A program made the translations under genes and the position numbers. The notes below the pieces were generated by a model. It did no database searches, had not been told where the DNA came from, and saw nothing but the letters and a program-made list of their open reading frames with translations. From Mycolicibacterium rhodesiae (lineage in GTDB: Bacteria; Actinomycetota; Actinomycetes; Mycobacteriales; Mycobacteriaceae), in contig NZ_MVIH01000002.1 of NCBI RefSeq assembly GCF_002086695.1, positions 62,001 to 126,000 of the forward strand: a stretch of DNA of 64,000 nt. Direction: 5' to 3'. Positions 40,155 through 48,821 of this stretch are shown here, one piece after another (within the stretch, counting starts at the first letter, position 1; each line of letters begins with the position of its first letter).

Positions 40155-40625
40155 ATGCGGTTGAATGATCCGGTGGCCGACATCCGCCGCAGCCGAGCAA
40201 TCGCCGCCGACCCGCAAAAGATCTGGGACGTGCTGGCCGACTTCGGCGCGATCAGTTCGTGGGCCGACGTCATCGACCACTCGTGCCTACTCGATCATGG
40301 AGCGGCCGGCGGCACCGTCGGCACGTCGCGCCGCGTGCAACTCGGGCGCACAACGCTCGTCGAACGGATCACCGACTTCGACCCGCCGCACACACTTGCC
40401 TACGACGTCGAGGGACTCCCCCCGCTGGTGCGCAGACTTCACAACAGCTGGACACTGCGGCCGATCGCCCGAGGTCTCACCGAGGTGACGCTGACGAGTG
40501 CGGTGACCGTGGGATCCAATCCGCTGCAACGGATTGCCGAACGGGTATTCGTTCGCGTTTCCGCCACCCGGCTCGATCGGCTGCTCGCCTGCCTGGCAAG
40601 AGAATTGGAGGGCCACTGTGTCTGA
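40155..40625 (+). CDS. SRPBCC (START-like) small-molecule binding protein
   Basis: About 156 residues with the pattern of the SRPBCC/polyketide-cyclase fold: N-terminal [25 protein letters not shown], a central [21 protein letters not shown], and a C-terminal long helix. The ligand is unknown. ATG 40155 or GTG 40173 could be the start; neither has a clear ribosome binding site. The stop overlaps the sulfatase start by 8 bases, suggesting one transcript. It diverges from mbtK. Confidence 0.75.
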   Translation: MRLNDPVADIRRSRAIAADPQKIWDVLADFGAISSWADVIDHSCLLDHGAAGGTVGTSRRVQLGRTTLVERITDFDPPHTLAYDVEGLPPLVRRLHNSWTLRPIARGLTEVTLTSAVTVGSNPLQRIAERVFVRVSATRLDRLLACLARELEGHCV

Positions 40626-42390
40626 AGCGCCTGAACGTCCCGACATCATCATCGTGATGACCGACGAGGAACGCGCGACTCCGCCATACGAGGCCGACGA
40701 CGTTCTGGACTGGCGGCAGCGAATATTGACCGGCCGGCGGTGGTTCGACGAGCACGGCGTGAGTTTCGGGCGCCACTACACCGGCTCACTGGCCTGTGTG
40801 CCGAGCCGCCCGACGATCTTCACCGGGCAGTACCCCGACCTACACGGCGTCACCCAGACCGACGGCATCGGAAAGGTATTCGACGATTCGCGAATGCGGT
40901 GGTTGCGCCGCGGCGAAGTGCCCACTCTCGGTAACTGGTTCCGCGCGGCGGGTTATGACACCCACTACGACGGCAAGTGGCACATCTCGCACGCCGACCT
41001 GACCGATCCCGAGACCGGTGGCCCGCTGGCGACCAATGACGACGACGGTGTCGTCGACCCCGCTGCGGTACGGCGCTATCTCGACGCCGATCCGCTCGCA
41101 CCATTCGGGTTCTCCGGCTGGGTCGGTCCAGAACCGCACGGCGCGGGACTGGCCAACAGCGGCGTCCGGCGCGACCCGCTGATCGCCGACCGGGTGGTGA
41201 CCTGGCTGCAGGATCGCTATGCCCGTCGGCGTGCCGGTGACGCGACCGCACTGCGGCCTTTCCTCCTGGTGGCGAGTTTCGTGAACCCGCACGACATCGT
41301 GCTGTTCCCCACCTGGTCGCGACGTAGCCCGTTGGAGCCCTCACCCCTGGATCCACCGCGGATTCCGCCCGCGCCCACTGCGGGAGAAGACCTACGCACC
41401 AAGCCCGCCGCGCAGATCGCCTTCCGGGAGGCGTATTACTCCGGGTATGGCCCCGCCGCTGCGATCCAGCGCGTCTATGACTCTGGCGCACAACGCTATC
41501 GGGATCTCTACTATCGGTTGCACGCCGAAGTTGACGCACCCATCGATCGTGTCCGCCGGGCGGTGACCGACGGCGGGTCAGAACATGCCGTGTTGGTGCG
41601 CACCGCCGACCATGGCGATCTGCTCGGTGCGCACGGTGGACTGCATCAGAAATGGTTCAACCTCTACGACGAGGCAACTCGCGTGCCGTTCGTGATCGCG
41701 CGGGTCGGGGCCCGTGCGACCGAGCAGCGACTGGTGACAGCACCAACCTCTCACGTGGATCTCCTGCCGACCCTGCTCGGTGCCGCCGGCATCGACGTAG
41801 AGTCCGCTGCTGCAACGCTTTCCGAATCCTTCACCGAAGTGCATCCACTGCCTGGCCGCAACCTCATGCCGATCGTCGACGGAGCGCCTGGCGACGACAC
41901 GCGCGCGGTGTACATCATGACCCGCGACAACATGCTCGAAGGTGACAGCGGCGCCTCGGGTCTTGGCCGGCGCCTCAAGCAGACGGTGAATCCCCCTGCG
42001 CCATTGCGTATTCGGATTCCGGCACATACCGCCGCGAACTTCGAAGGGCTCGTCACCCGGGTCGACGGTCACCTGTGGAAGTTGGTGCGCACGTTCGACG
42101 ACCCAGGCACTTGGACCGAGCCCGGGGTTCGGCATCTCGCCGCCAACGGGGTGGGGGGCGAAACGTATCGCACCAGTCCGCTCGACGACCAATGGGAGCT
42201 CTACGACCTGACCGACGACCCGATCGAGGCGATCAATCGCTGGACCGATCCCGAGCTGCACGAGCTGAAAGCGAATCTGCGAACCCAACTCAAGCAGGTG
42301 CGCGCCGACGCGGTTCCCGAGCGCAACAATCCGTGGCCCTATGCCTCACGGCGACCACCGGCACCGCGACGCCGGCGCCTGTTCGGCTAG
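40618..42390 (+). CDS. Cys-type sulfatase
   Basis: 590 residues of the formylglycine-dependent sulfatase family. The signature CVPSRPTIFTGQ contains the C-x-P-S-R sequence whose cysteine is converted to formylglycine. Metal ligands are visible in IIIVMTDEE near the start and RTADHGDLLGAHGG in the middle. There is no signal peptide, so it should be cytoplasmic. The start is GTG 40618 with GGAGG upstream; the longer upstream reading runs through the SRPBCC gene. The substrate is unknown; a sulfate ester or sulfonated metabolite is possible. Siderophore involvement is not indicated beyond proximity. Confidence 0.88.
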   Translation: MSEAPERPDIIIVMTDEERATPPYEADDVLDWRQRILTGRRWFDEHGVSFGRHYTGSLACVPSRPTIFTGQYPDLHGVTQTDGIGKVFDDSRMRWLRRGEVPTLGNWFRAAGYDTHYDGKWHISHADLTDPETGGPLATNDDDGVVDPAAVRRYLDADPLAPFGFSGWVGPEPHGAGLANSGVRRDPLIADRVVTWLQDRYARRRAGDATALRPFLLVASFVNPHDIVLFPTWSRRSPLEPSPLDPPRIPPAPTAGEDLRTKPAAQIAFREAYYSGYGPAAAIQRVYDSGAQRYRDLYYRLHAEVDAPIDRVRRAVTDGGSEHAVLVRTADHGDLLGAHGGLHQKWFNLYDEATRVPFVIARVGARATEQRLVTAPTSHVDLLPTLLGAAGIDVESAAATLSESFTEVHPLPGRNLMPIVDGAPGDDTRAVYIMTRDNMLEGDSGASGLGRRLKQTVNPPAPLRIRIPAHTAANFEGLVTRVDGHLWKLVRTFDDPGTWTEPGVRHLAANGVGGETYRTSPLDDQWELYDLTDDPIEAINRWTDPELHELKANLRTQLKQVRADAVPERNNPWPYASRRPPAPRRRRLFG

Positions 42391-42396
42391 CGGCCG

Positions 42397-42645
42397 TTAC
42401 TCCGGGGCGATCTGGTGGCTGTCGACGAACACCAGGGTGCCGGCATCGGTCAGAACCGCCCAGCGCCGCGCCGCATCCGAGATGTGCACGTCCCCGACAT
42501 CGACGGCGTGGCCGGCCAGGTCGCCGAAATCCTCGACGACGACGCCCCGTACCTCATCGTCGGTGTCGACATAGACACGGACGCGCTGATCGACGGCGAT
42601 CTTCTCGTCGCCCTCAGCGCGCTTTCCCGCTGACTTCTTGACCAC
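42397..42645 (-). CDS. Small conserved-looking protein of unknown function
   Basis: 82 residues, acidic, probably a small beta-rich domain: KIAVDQRVRVYVDTDDEVRG in its centre resembles SH3-like or KOW-like strands but I do not recognise the family. The start is taken as GTG 42645, which has a purine-rich GGGGAAGG upstream. It ends 6 bases from the convergent sulfatase stop. Confidence 0.55.
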   Translation of the reverse strand: MVKKSAGKRAEGDEKIAVDQRVRVYVDTDDEVRGVVVEDFGDLAGHAVDVGDVHISDAARRWAVLTDAGTLVFVDSHQIAPE

Positions 42646-42691
42646 CCAAATACCTTCCCCGGCACCAAACTGTCTGGTCAGTAGAGCACGT

Positions 42692-43297
42692 TCAGGCCCG
42701 ATTCGGGTCCGAAATCCGTGGGATCGGTGGCGTGATCGACCACAATACCTCGCTGACATCGGGTCCGGGGTTGTCCCAGGAATGTGCCGCCTTCGCCGAG
42801 AAGGTGTAGCAGTCGCCGGTTTTGAGGACCGATTCTTGACCATCGACCGTCAGGCGCAGGCACCCCCGCAGGACAAAAACGAAGATGGTTTCAGAATCCA
42901 GTGTGTACGCCCCGCCCGTCCCGCCGCCGGGGTGCAGCACCGTCCGCATCACCTGCAAGTTGCGTTCGGTTTCCGGCGTCAGCAGATACTCGCGGATTCC
43001 GGTGCCGCCCATCTCTACTGGGGCGCCGCCGCCGCGCACGACGGGCGAATCCGGATAGTCGAACAGCGAACCCACTGAGACACTGAGGGTTTCGCATACC
43101 CGGAGCAGATTGGGAACCGAGATGGTGGTCTGACCGCGTTCCAGCAGGCTCAAGAAACCTTTGGTCAGACCCGCCGAGGAGGCGACCGCTTCCAACGTCA
43201 GCGCACGCTCTTTGCGAATCTCGCGCAGCTTCGGGCCCAGCCGAGTCATCCAGCCGTCGACCCCCGCGAGAACCTCGACGCCGGTGCCCTCCTGCAT
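42692..43297 (-). CDS. XRE-family regulator with C-terminal cupin
   Basis: 201 residues. An N-terminal helix-turn-helix (LREIRKERALTLEAVASSAG then LTKGFLSLLERGQTTIS) is joined to a cupin domain (GCLRLTVDGQESVLKTGDCYTF, read in parts) that probably binds a small effector. This build is common in PuuR-like regulators of amine and amino-acid catabolism. It diverges from the aldehyde dehydrogenase operon, with an inverted repeat between them, so control of that operon and itself is likely. Confidence 0.85.
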   Translation of the reverse strand: MQEGTGVEVLAGVDGWMTRLGPKLREIRKERALTLEAVASSAGLTKGFLSLLERGQTTISVPNLLRVCETLSVSVGSLFDYPDSPVVRGGGAPVEMGGTGIREYLLTPETERNLQVMRTVLHPGGGTGGAYTLDSETIFVFVLRGCLRLTVDGQESVLKTGDCYTFSAKAAHSWDNPGPDVSEVLWSITPPIPRISDPNRA

Positions 43298-43360
43298 AGG
43301 GACACCTCACTTCGGCGGACGGCCAGCACCCTGCCCTTGTGGCATGGGAGTTTAGCGGTA

Positions 43361-43380
43361 TATAACTTCGTTAAGTTTTA
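43361..43380. promoter_or_regulatory. Inverted repeat in XRE-cupin / aldehyde dehydrogenase intergenic region
   Basis: TATAACTT-CGTT-AAGTTTTA has 7 of 8 matching arm positions, and it is nested inside an outer GTTTAG/CTAAAC pair. It sits 26 bases before the aldehyde dehydrogenase start, a natural operator position for the divergent regulator. Confidence 0.5.
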
Positions 43381-43405
43381 CACCACTAAACCCTGAGGAC
43401 GAAGC

Positions 43406-44749
43406 ATGAGTCTGTACGCGGTGGTCGACCCGAAATCCGGTGATGTCGTGCGGGAGTACCCGACGGCCACCGACGAACAGATGGAAGAAGCGCTGGCTTC
43501 GGCCGCCGCGGCCTTCCGGGACTGGTCGAAGACCTCGACCGTGGCCGACCGGGCGAACCTGATCCGCCGGGTGGCCGCGCTGCACACCGAGCGCCGCGAG
43601 AAGCTGGCCGAGATCATCAACCGCGAGATGGGCAAGCCGCTGGACCAGGCCCTCGGCGAGGTCGACTTCAGCGCGGCGATCTACGAGTACTACGCCGACA
43701 ATGCCGAGAAGTTCCTCGCCGACGAGCCGATCGAACTGCTCGACGGCGAGGGCAGCGCGGTGATCAAGCGCGGCCCGGTCGGCGTGCTGCTGGGCATCAT
43801 GCCGTGGAACTACCCGTACTACCAGGTGGCCCGGTTCGCCGGACCGAACCTGACGCTCGGCAACACGATCGTGCTCAAGCACGCCCCGCAGTGCCCGGAA
43901 TCCGCCGAAGCGATCCAGCAGATCTTCGACGACGCCGGCTACCCCGCCGGGGCCTACGTCAACGTGTACGCGACCAATGAGCAGATCGCCGATGCCATCG
44001 CCGATCCGCGGGTGCAGGGCGTGTCCCTGACCGGTTCCGAGCGTGCCGGTGCCGCGGTCGCCGAGATCGCCGGGCGCAACCTGAAGAAGGTGGTCTTGGA
44101 GCTCGGTGGCTCGGATCCGTTCATCCTGCTGTCCAGCGACGACCTGGACGCGACCGTCGAGGCCGCGATGGCGGGCCGTTTCGAGAACACCGGCCAGGCC
44201 TGCAACGCGGCCAAGCGGTTCATCGTCTCCGCCGACCTCTACGACGAGTTCCTCGACAAGTTCCCGGCCAAGGTCGTGGAAGCCGCCGACGGCCTGGCGC
44301 CACTGTCGTCGCTGGGGGCGGCTCAGCGGCTGGCCGAACAGATCGACCGCGCGGTGGCCGACGGCGCGAACCTGGTATCGGAAGGCGAGCGCAAGGGCGC
44401 CTACTTCCCGCCTGGTGTGCTGACCGGGGTCTCCCCCGATTCGGCGACCTATCGCGAGGAACTGTTCGGTCCGGTGGCGATGGTCTTTAAAGTCAACTCC
44501 GAGGACGAGGCGGTCGAGCTCGCCAACGACATCCCGTTCGGACTCGGCTCCTATGTCTTCACCACGGATGAAGAGCAGGCCAAGCGGGTAGCCGACAAGA
44601 TCGACGCCGGAATGGTGTTCGTGAATGTGGTCGGCGCCGACGGTGTCGAGCTGCCGTTCGGCGGAGTGAAGCGCTCCGGTTTCGGACGGGAGTTGGGCCG
44701 GTTCGGCATCGACGAGTTCGTCAACAAGAAACTGATCCGGATCGGATAA
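43406..44749 (+). CDS. NAD(P)-dependent semialdehyde dehydrogenase (GabD1-like)
   Basis: 447-residue aldehyde dehydrogenase. The cofactor/active-site motifs are IMPWNYPYYQ, VSLTGSERAG, KVVLELGGSDPF (Glu) and ENTGQACNAAKR (catalytic Cys). Closest in style to mycobacterial GabD1-type succinate-semialdehyde dehydrogenases. GAGGACGAAGC before the ATG is a good ribosome binding site. The following gene is a glutaryl-CoA dehydrogenase, so glutarate semialdehyde (lysine or cadaverine catabolism) is an equally plausible substrate. Confidence 0.85.
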   Translation: MSLYAVVDPKSGDVVREYPTATDEQMEEALASAAAAFRDWSKTSTVADRANLIRRVAALHTERREKLAEIINREMGKPLDQALGEVDFSAAIYEYYADNAEKFLADEPIELLDGEGSAVIKRGPVGVLLGIMPWNYPYYQVARFAGPNLTLGNTIVLKHAPQCPESAEAIQQIFDDAGYPAGAYVNVYATNEQIADAIADPRVQGVSLTGSERAGAAVAEIAGRNLKKVVLELGGSDPFILLSSDDLDATVEAAMAGRFENTGQACNAAKRFIVSADLYDEFLDKFPAKVVEAADGLAPLSSLGAAQRLAEQIDRAVADGANLVSEGERKGAYFPPGVLTGVSPDSATYREELFGPVAMVFKVNSEDEAVELANDIPFGLGSYVFTTDEEQAKRVADKIDAGMVFVNVVGADGVELPFGGVKRSGFGRELGRFGIDEFVNKKLIRIG

Positions 44750-44752
44750 CCC

Positions 44753-45946
44753 ATGAGCACCACCACCGCGCCAGCCAAGAAGGACATCTACACTCCGCTG
44801 GAGCTGTTCGGAACCGACCGTCTGCTCGATTCCGACGAACGGGACATCGCCGCCACCGTCCGCAAATTCGTCGACACCCGGCTTCGGCCGAATGTCGAGG
44901 ACTGGTTCGAATCCGGCACCCTGCCAAAAGAACTCGGCAAAGAGTTCGGCGACATGGGGTTGTTGGGTATGCACCTGCAGGGCTACGGCTGCGCGGGGAC
45001 CAATGCGGTCAGCTACGGCCTGGCGTGCATGGAGCTCGAGGCCGGCGACAGCGGGTTCCGCAGCTTCGTGTCGGTTCAGGGCTCGCTGTCGATGTTCTCG
45101 ATCTACCGGTACGGCTCCGAGGAGCAGAAGAACGAGTGGCTGCCCCGGCTGGCCACCGGCGAGGCGATCGGGTGCTTCGGCCTGACCGAGCCGGACTTCG
45201 GTTCCAACCCCGCCGGGATGCGCACCCGTGCCAGGCGCGACGGAAGCGATTGGGTGCTCGACGGCACCAAGATGTGGATCACCAACGGCAATCTCGCCGA
45301 CGTCGCCACGGTGTGGGCGCAGACCGACGACGGGGTTCGAGGGTTCCTGGTACCAACCGACACCCCCGGATTCACCGCCAATGTCATCCACAAGAAGTTG
45401 TCACTACGGGCCTCGGTGACGTCGGAGCTGGTGCTGGACAACGTACGGCTGCCTGCCTCGGCCCAGCTGCCGGAGGCCACCGGCCTGGGTGCGCCGCTGT
45501 CCTGCCTCAACGAGGCCCGGTTCGGGATCGTGTTCGGCGCGCTGGGAGCGGCCCGCGACAGTCTGGAGACCGCAATCGCCTATGCGAGTGAGCGTGAGGT
45601 CTTCGACCGGCCGCTGTCGAGTTTTCAGCTCTCGCAGGAGAAGTTGGCCAACATGACCCTCGAGCTGGGCAAGGGCATGTTGCTGGCCGTTCACCTCGGC
45701 CGGATCAAAGACGCCGAAGGCGCACGCCCCGAGCAGATCAGCCTCGGCAAGCTCAACAACGTCCGGGAGGCGCTCGCCATCGCACGGGAATGCCGAACCC
45801 TGCTGGGCGGCAGCGGAATCACGCTGGAGTATTCGCCACTGCGACACGCGAACAATCTCGAGTCCGTGCTGACTTATGAAGGCACCTCGGAGATGCACCT
45901 GCTGTCGATCGGACGTGCGCTGACCGGCCAGGCTGCGTTCCGCTGA
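44753..45946 (+). CDS. gcdH: Acyl-CoA dehydrogenase, glutaryl-CoA dehydrogenase type
   Basis: 397 residues. The FAD acyl-CoA dehydrogenase pattern is clear: CFGLTEPDFGSNPAGM, KMWITNGNLADV, and a C-terminal catalytic glutamate in LTYEGTSEMHLL. The segments FRSFVSVQGSL and RTLLGGSGI resemble glutaryl-CoA dehydrogenases, which convert glutaryl-CoA to crotonyl-CoA. It starts 3 bases after the aldehyde dehydrogenase stop, and the next aldehyde dehydrogenase follows after 1 base, so the three form one operon. Confidence 0.8.
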   Translation: MSTTTAPAKKDIYTPLELFGTDRLLDSDERDIAATVRKFVDTRLRPNVEDWFESGTLPKELGKEFGDMGLLGMHLQGYGCAGTNAVSYGLACMELEAGDSGFRSFVSVQGSLSMFSIYRYGSEEQKNEWLPRLATGEAIGCFGLTEPDFGSNPAGMRTRARRDGSDWVLDGTKMWITNGNLADVATVWAQTDDGVRGFLVPTDTPGFTANVIHKKLSLRASVTSELVLDNVRLPASAQLPEATGLGAPLSCLNEARFGIVFGALGAARDSLETAIAYASEREVFDRPLSSFQLSQEKLANMTLELGKGMLLAVHLGRIKDAEGARPEQISLGKLNNVREALAIARECRTLLGGSGITLEYSPLRHANNLESVLTYEGTSEMHLLSIGRALTGQAAFR

Positions 45947-45947
45947 G

Positions 45948-47408
45948 GTGACCGACGCGACCGAACTGCGGCACCTGATCGCCGGAGAATGGCAGCCCGG
46001 CCACGGTGACTCCATCAGCAGTGTCAATCCGACGCATCCGAGTGTGGTTATCGCCGAAGGCAATTGCGCAACGGCGGCCGACGTCGACAGTGCCGTCGGC
46101 GCGGCAGGTGAGGCGCTGACGGGCTGGGCCCGCACACCCATTCATGAGCGCGGCGCCGTCCTGCTGGCGGCGGCCGCCGTCGTCGAACGCAACGCCGAGG
46201 CATGGGGTCTCGAACTTGCGACCGAGGAGGGCAAGACCAAGGCCGAGGGTATCGGCGAAGTTCGCCGGGCGGCCCAGATCCTGCGCTACTACGGCAATGA
46301 AGGCGATCGCCAGGCCGGCGAGATCTTCGCTTCGCCGCGAGCGGGTGAGCAGATTCTGGTGACCCGCAAGCCGGTCGGCGTCGTCGCCGTCATCACCCCG
46401 TTCAACTTCCCCATCGCGATCCCGGCCTGGAAGATCGCTCCGGCCCTGGTCTACGGCAACACCGTGGTGTGGAAGCCGGCGACCACCGTTCCGCTGCTGG
46501 CGATCCGGCTCGCCGAGGCGCTGACGACGGCGGGCCTTCCGCCAGGTGTGCTCAATCTGGTGATCGGTGAGTCGCCGATCGGTGAGGCGCTGGTCGAACA
46601 CCCCGACCTCGCCGCGATCAGCTTCACCGGCTCCACTACGGTGGGCCGTCGCATCGCCGCCTCGGCCGCGGCCCGCGGTGTGCCGGTCCAGGCCGAGATG
46701 GGCGGAAAGAACGCGGCCGTGGTGCTCGACGACGCGGATATCGAACTCGCTCTGGATCAGGTGATGCTGGGAGCGTTCCGCTCCAGCGGCCAAAAGTGCA
46801 CGGCCACATCACGATTGATTGTCACCGAGGCTATTGCCGATCGGTTTCTCAGTGAGCTAGCGACGCGGGTCGATGCGCTGGTGGTCGGCGATCCGACCGA
46901 CGAGGCGACGCAGATGGGTCCGGTGATCACCGGAGCCGCGCAGCGAAGCATCTACGGCGGCCTCGGTACCGCGATGGGGCAGGACGCCGAGGTGCTGGCC
47001 GGCGGCGAGCCCTACTTCAAAGGCCTGCTGGCGGAGGGCTTTTTCGTCGCGCCCACACTGGTCGAGCTGGCGGCACCGGCCGACATCTGGTCCGACGAGT
47101 TGTTCGGCCCGGTACTGGCGGCGCGGCGTGCCGCGGATGCCGACGAGGCGTTCGCACTGGCCAACGACAGCGACTTCGGGCTTTCTGCAGCGATTTTCAC
47201 CCAAGACCTGACCCGGGCACTCCACGCTGTCGAGGACATCGACGTCGGGGTGCTGCACATCAACTCGGAATCCGCGGGCGCAGATCCGCATGTGCCGTTC
47301 GGTGGGGCGAAGAAGAGCGGCCTCGGCCCGAAAGAACAGGGCACCGCGGCGCGCGAGTTCTTCACCCACACCACCACGGTGTATCTGCGTGGAGGCAACG
47401 CGAATTGA
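45948..47408 (+). CDS. Aldehyde dehydrogenase (2-oxoglutarate-semialdehyde / KGSADH-like)
   Basis: 486 residues with a GTG start one base after the previous stop. Motifs are ITPFNFPIAIPAWK, ISFTGSTTVGRR, VQAEMGGKNAAVVL and RSSGQKCTATSR (catalytic Cys). Its style is near 2,5-dioxopentanoate dehydrogenases. With the other two genes it would oxidise C5 semialdehydes toward glutarate or 2-oxoglutarate; the pathway is inferred from neighbours. Confidence 0.83.
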   Translation: MTDATELRHLIAGEWQPGHGDSISSVNPTHPSVVIAEGNCATAADVDSAVGAAGEALTGWARTPIHERGAVLLAAAAVVERNAEAWGLELATEEGKTKAEGIGEVRRAAQILRYYGNEGDRQAGEIFASPRAGEQILVTRKPVGVVAVITPFNFPIAIPAWKIAPALVYGNTVVWKPATTVPLLAIRLAEALTTAGLPPGVLNLVIGESPIGEALVEHPDLAAISFTGSTTVGRRIAASAAARGVPVQAEMGGKNAAVVLDDADIELALDQVMLGAFRSSGQKCTATSRLIVTEAIADRFLSELATRVDALVVGDPTDEATQMGPVITGAAQRSIYGGLGTAMGQDAEVLAGGEPYFKGLLAEGFFVAPTLVELAAPADIWSDELFGPVLAARRAADADEAFALANDSDFGLSAAIFTQDLTRALHAVEDIDVGVLHINSESAGADPHVPFGGAKKSGLGPKEQGTAAREFFTHTTTVYLRGGNAN

Positions 47409-47463
47409 GTGAGTACTGAGGACGGCAATTCAGCCGATACATGGCACCTCAGTACTCACTCAA
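47405..47463. repeat. Perfect 17-base inverted repeat between convergent genes
   Basis: TTGAGTGAGTACTGAGG (47405-47421) and CCTCAGTACTCACTCAA (47447-47463) are perfect complements around a 25-base spacer. The left arm includes the stop codon of the aldehyde dehydrogenase, and the right arm ends 4 bases before the stop of the convergent gene. It is not GC-rich. A bidirectional terminator is the simplest reading; a REP-like intergenic repeat is possible. Confidence 0.75.
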
Positions 47464-47466
47464 CGG

Positions 47467-48147
47467 CTAGCTCGTCTCGGCGGCACGCGCCTGCTGGCGC
47501 TTCTCCTTCTCGACGTCGGCCAGTGCATCGAGGCGGTCGGCATCCTTGCGAATGCCAGCGGCCTCACCGCGCTTGTCGGCGGCGTCGTCCAATTTCGCCT
47601 GAGCGGCCTTGGTCACGGTCTTCTCCGCCGCGCTGATGTTCGCCTGCTCGGTCTTCTTCGCATTCTCGACCGCGGCGGTGCGCTGCGATGCGGCCTTGTC
47701 CACCCGGTCCTTGACGGCGGTGACGCGGTCGGCGGCATTCTTGGCGGCCTCACGCTTGCGTGTCTCGGCCTGCTGCCGAGTCTCCTGCACCGTCTTTTGC
47801 TTTGTGGCTTGGGCGTTTTGGCGTTGCTCGGTGGCCTCTTCCCGGCGGGCCTTGAACTCCTGGCCGGCCTCGCGCACCTCAGCGCCCGCCTCGGCGTCCA
47901 ACTCGGCGGCAAGGCGAAGCGCCTCGCTGCGATCGGCCAGGGCGGCGCCGCGCTCGGCGAGGTCGGGTGCGTTCAGCAGGTTTCCGACGGTCACATCCAG
48001 CGCGCCGAACGACCGTTCATAGATCAACCTCGTCGGTGACTCGCTGTCGAGACGGGCGACCACCTGATCCTCGACGATCTGCAGGGGTACCCGGGCGGCC
48101 CGATACTGCAGTCGCAGGATCGCAAAGGGCACATCGGAAAGCTTCAT
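47467..48147 (-). CDS. Long coiled-coil protein with hydrophobic N-terminal segment
   Basis: About 226 residues. The first 35 (MKLSDVPFAILRLQYRAARV) are followed by a long Ala/Lys/Glu/Arg/Gln helix running from about residue 75 to the end, a predicted coiled coil. Such mycobacterial proteins have been labelled IF2-family or hypothetical; no enzymatic motif is present. The start ATG 48147 has GAGGAA upstream; the upstream gene ends 30 bases before, so co-transcription with the CsbD-like gene is likely. Confidence 0.75.
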   Translation of the reverse strand: MKLSDVPFAILRLQYRAARVPLQIVEDQVVARLDSESPTRLIYERSFGALDVTVGNLLNAPDLAERGAALADRSEALRLAAELDAEAGAEVREAGQEFKARREEATEQRQNAQATKQKTVQETRQQAETRKREAAKNAADRVTAVKDRVDKAASQRTAAVENAKKTEQANISAAEKTVTKAAQAKLDDAADKRGEAAGIRKDADRLDALADVEKEKRQQARAAETS

Positions 48148-48176
48148 TGAATTCCTCTTCGTTCCGATAGTCGTTG

Positions 48177-48731
48177 TCACTGCGGCAAATCAGCGTCTTT
48201 GGTCAGCTGGTCGGCTTCGCTTCTGAGCCGATCAGCCTCTGCCCTGGCGGCGGCGGCGTCGCGAACCGCGTCCTGGTGATCCTCGACGGCAGCCTCGACC
48301 TTCTCGCCGGCCTGCTCGGACTCCAACCGCGCTCGTGCTTCGGCGCTGGTGGCTTGACGTTGGGCGTCCTGCTCGGCTTGGGCCGACGCGGCGGCGGCCA
48401 GCTGGCTGGCGTCCTGCTCAGCACCGCGTTTCTGCGCGGCCGCGTCGTTGCCGATGGCCTGCTCGGCGGTGGCGGCCTGCGCGGTCACCTCGGCTCGGGC
48501 TTGCGCGGCCTCGGCTGTGGCCTCGGATTTCTGCTCCCTGGCTTCGGCCGCCTCGGCGTCGGCGATGGCCTTCTCGGCGTTGGCCTCTTTGCGGTGCTTG
48601 GCACCGACCTGCTCGAGCTGACCTTCTGCCGTCAATGAGTCATTGCCGGTGACGGCGCCGACCACTTCTTTGGCTTTGCCTTTGATCGAGTCGATCAGAC
48701 CCTCACGGGCCTGCTCCGCTTTGTTGTTCAT
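48177..48731 (-). CDS. CsbD-like stress protein with coiled-coil extension
   Basis: 184 residues. The N-terminal 50 (EGLIDSIKGKAKEVVGAVTG, NDSLTAEGQLEQ) match the CsbD-like pattern seen in general-stress proteins. The rest is an Ala/Glu/Arg-rich helix with strong heptads and no further motif. The start MNNKAEQ at 48731 follows CGAGGGGA. Together with the next coiled-coil gene it looks like a stress-induced pair. Confidence 0.78.
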   Translation of the reverse strand: MNNKAEQAREGLIDSIKGKAKEVVGAVTGNDSLTAEGQLEQVGAKHRKEANAEKAIADAEAAEAREQKSEATAEAAQARAEVTAQAATAEQAIGNDAAAQKRGAEQDASQLAAAASAQAEQDAQRQATSAEARARLESEQAGEKVEAAVEDHQDAVRDAAAARAEADRLRSEADQLTKDADLPQ

Positions 48732-48821
48732 CCGGTCCCCTCGTAGGCGTGCGTGCACCTACTACGTTCCACGGACAGCGCGGATGAAACCCCGACCGGG
48801 CGACGGCCCCGGTGAGATGGG

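Noticed and set aside
43352..45391. 679-codon open frame opposite the aldehyde dehydrogenase and glutaryl-CoA dehydrogenase
   Set aside because: Spans two well-supported genes on the other strand and has no family pattern.
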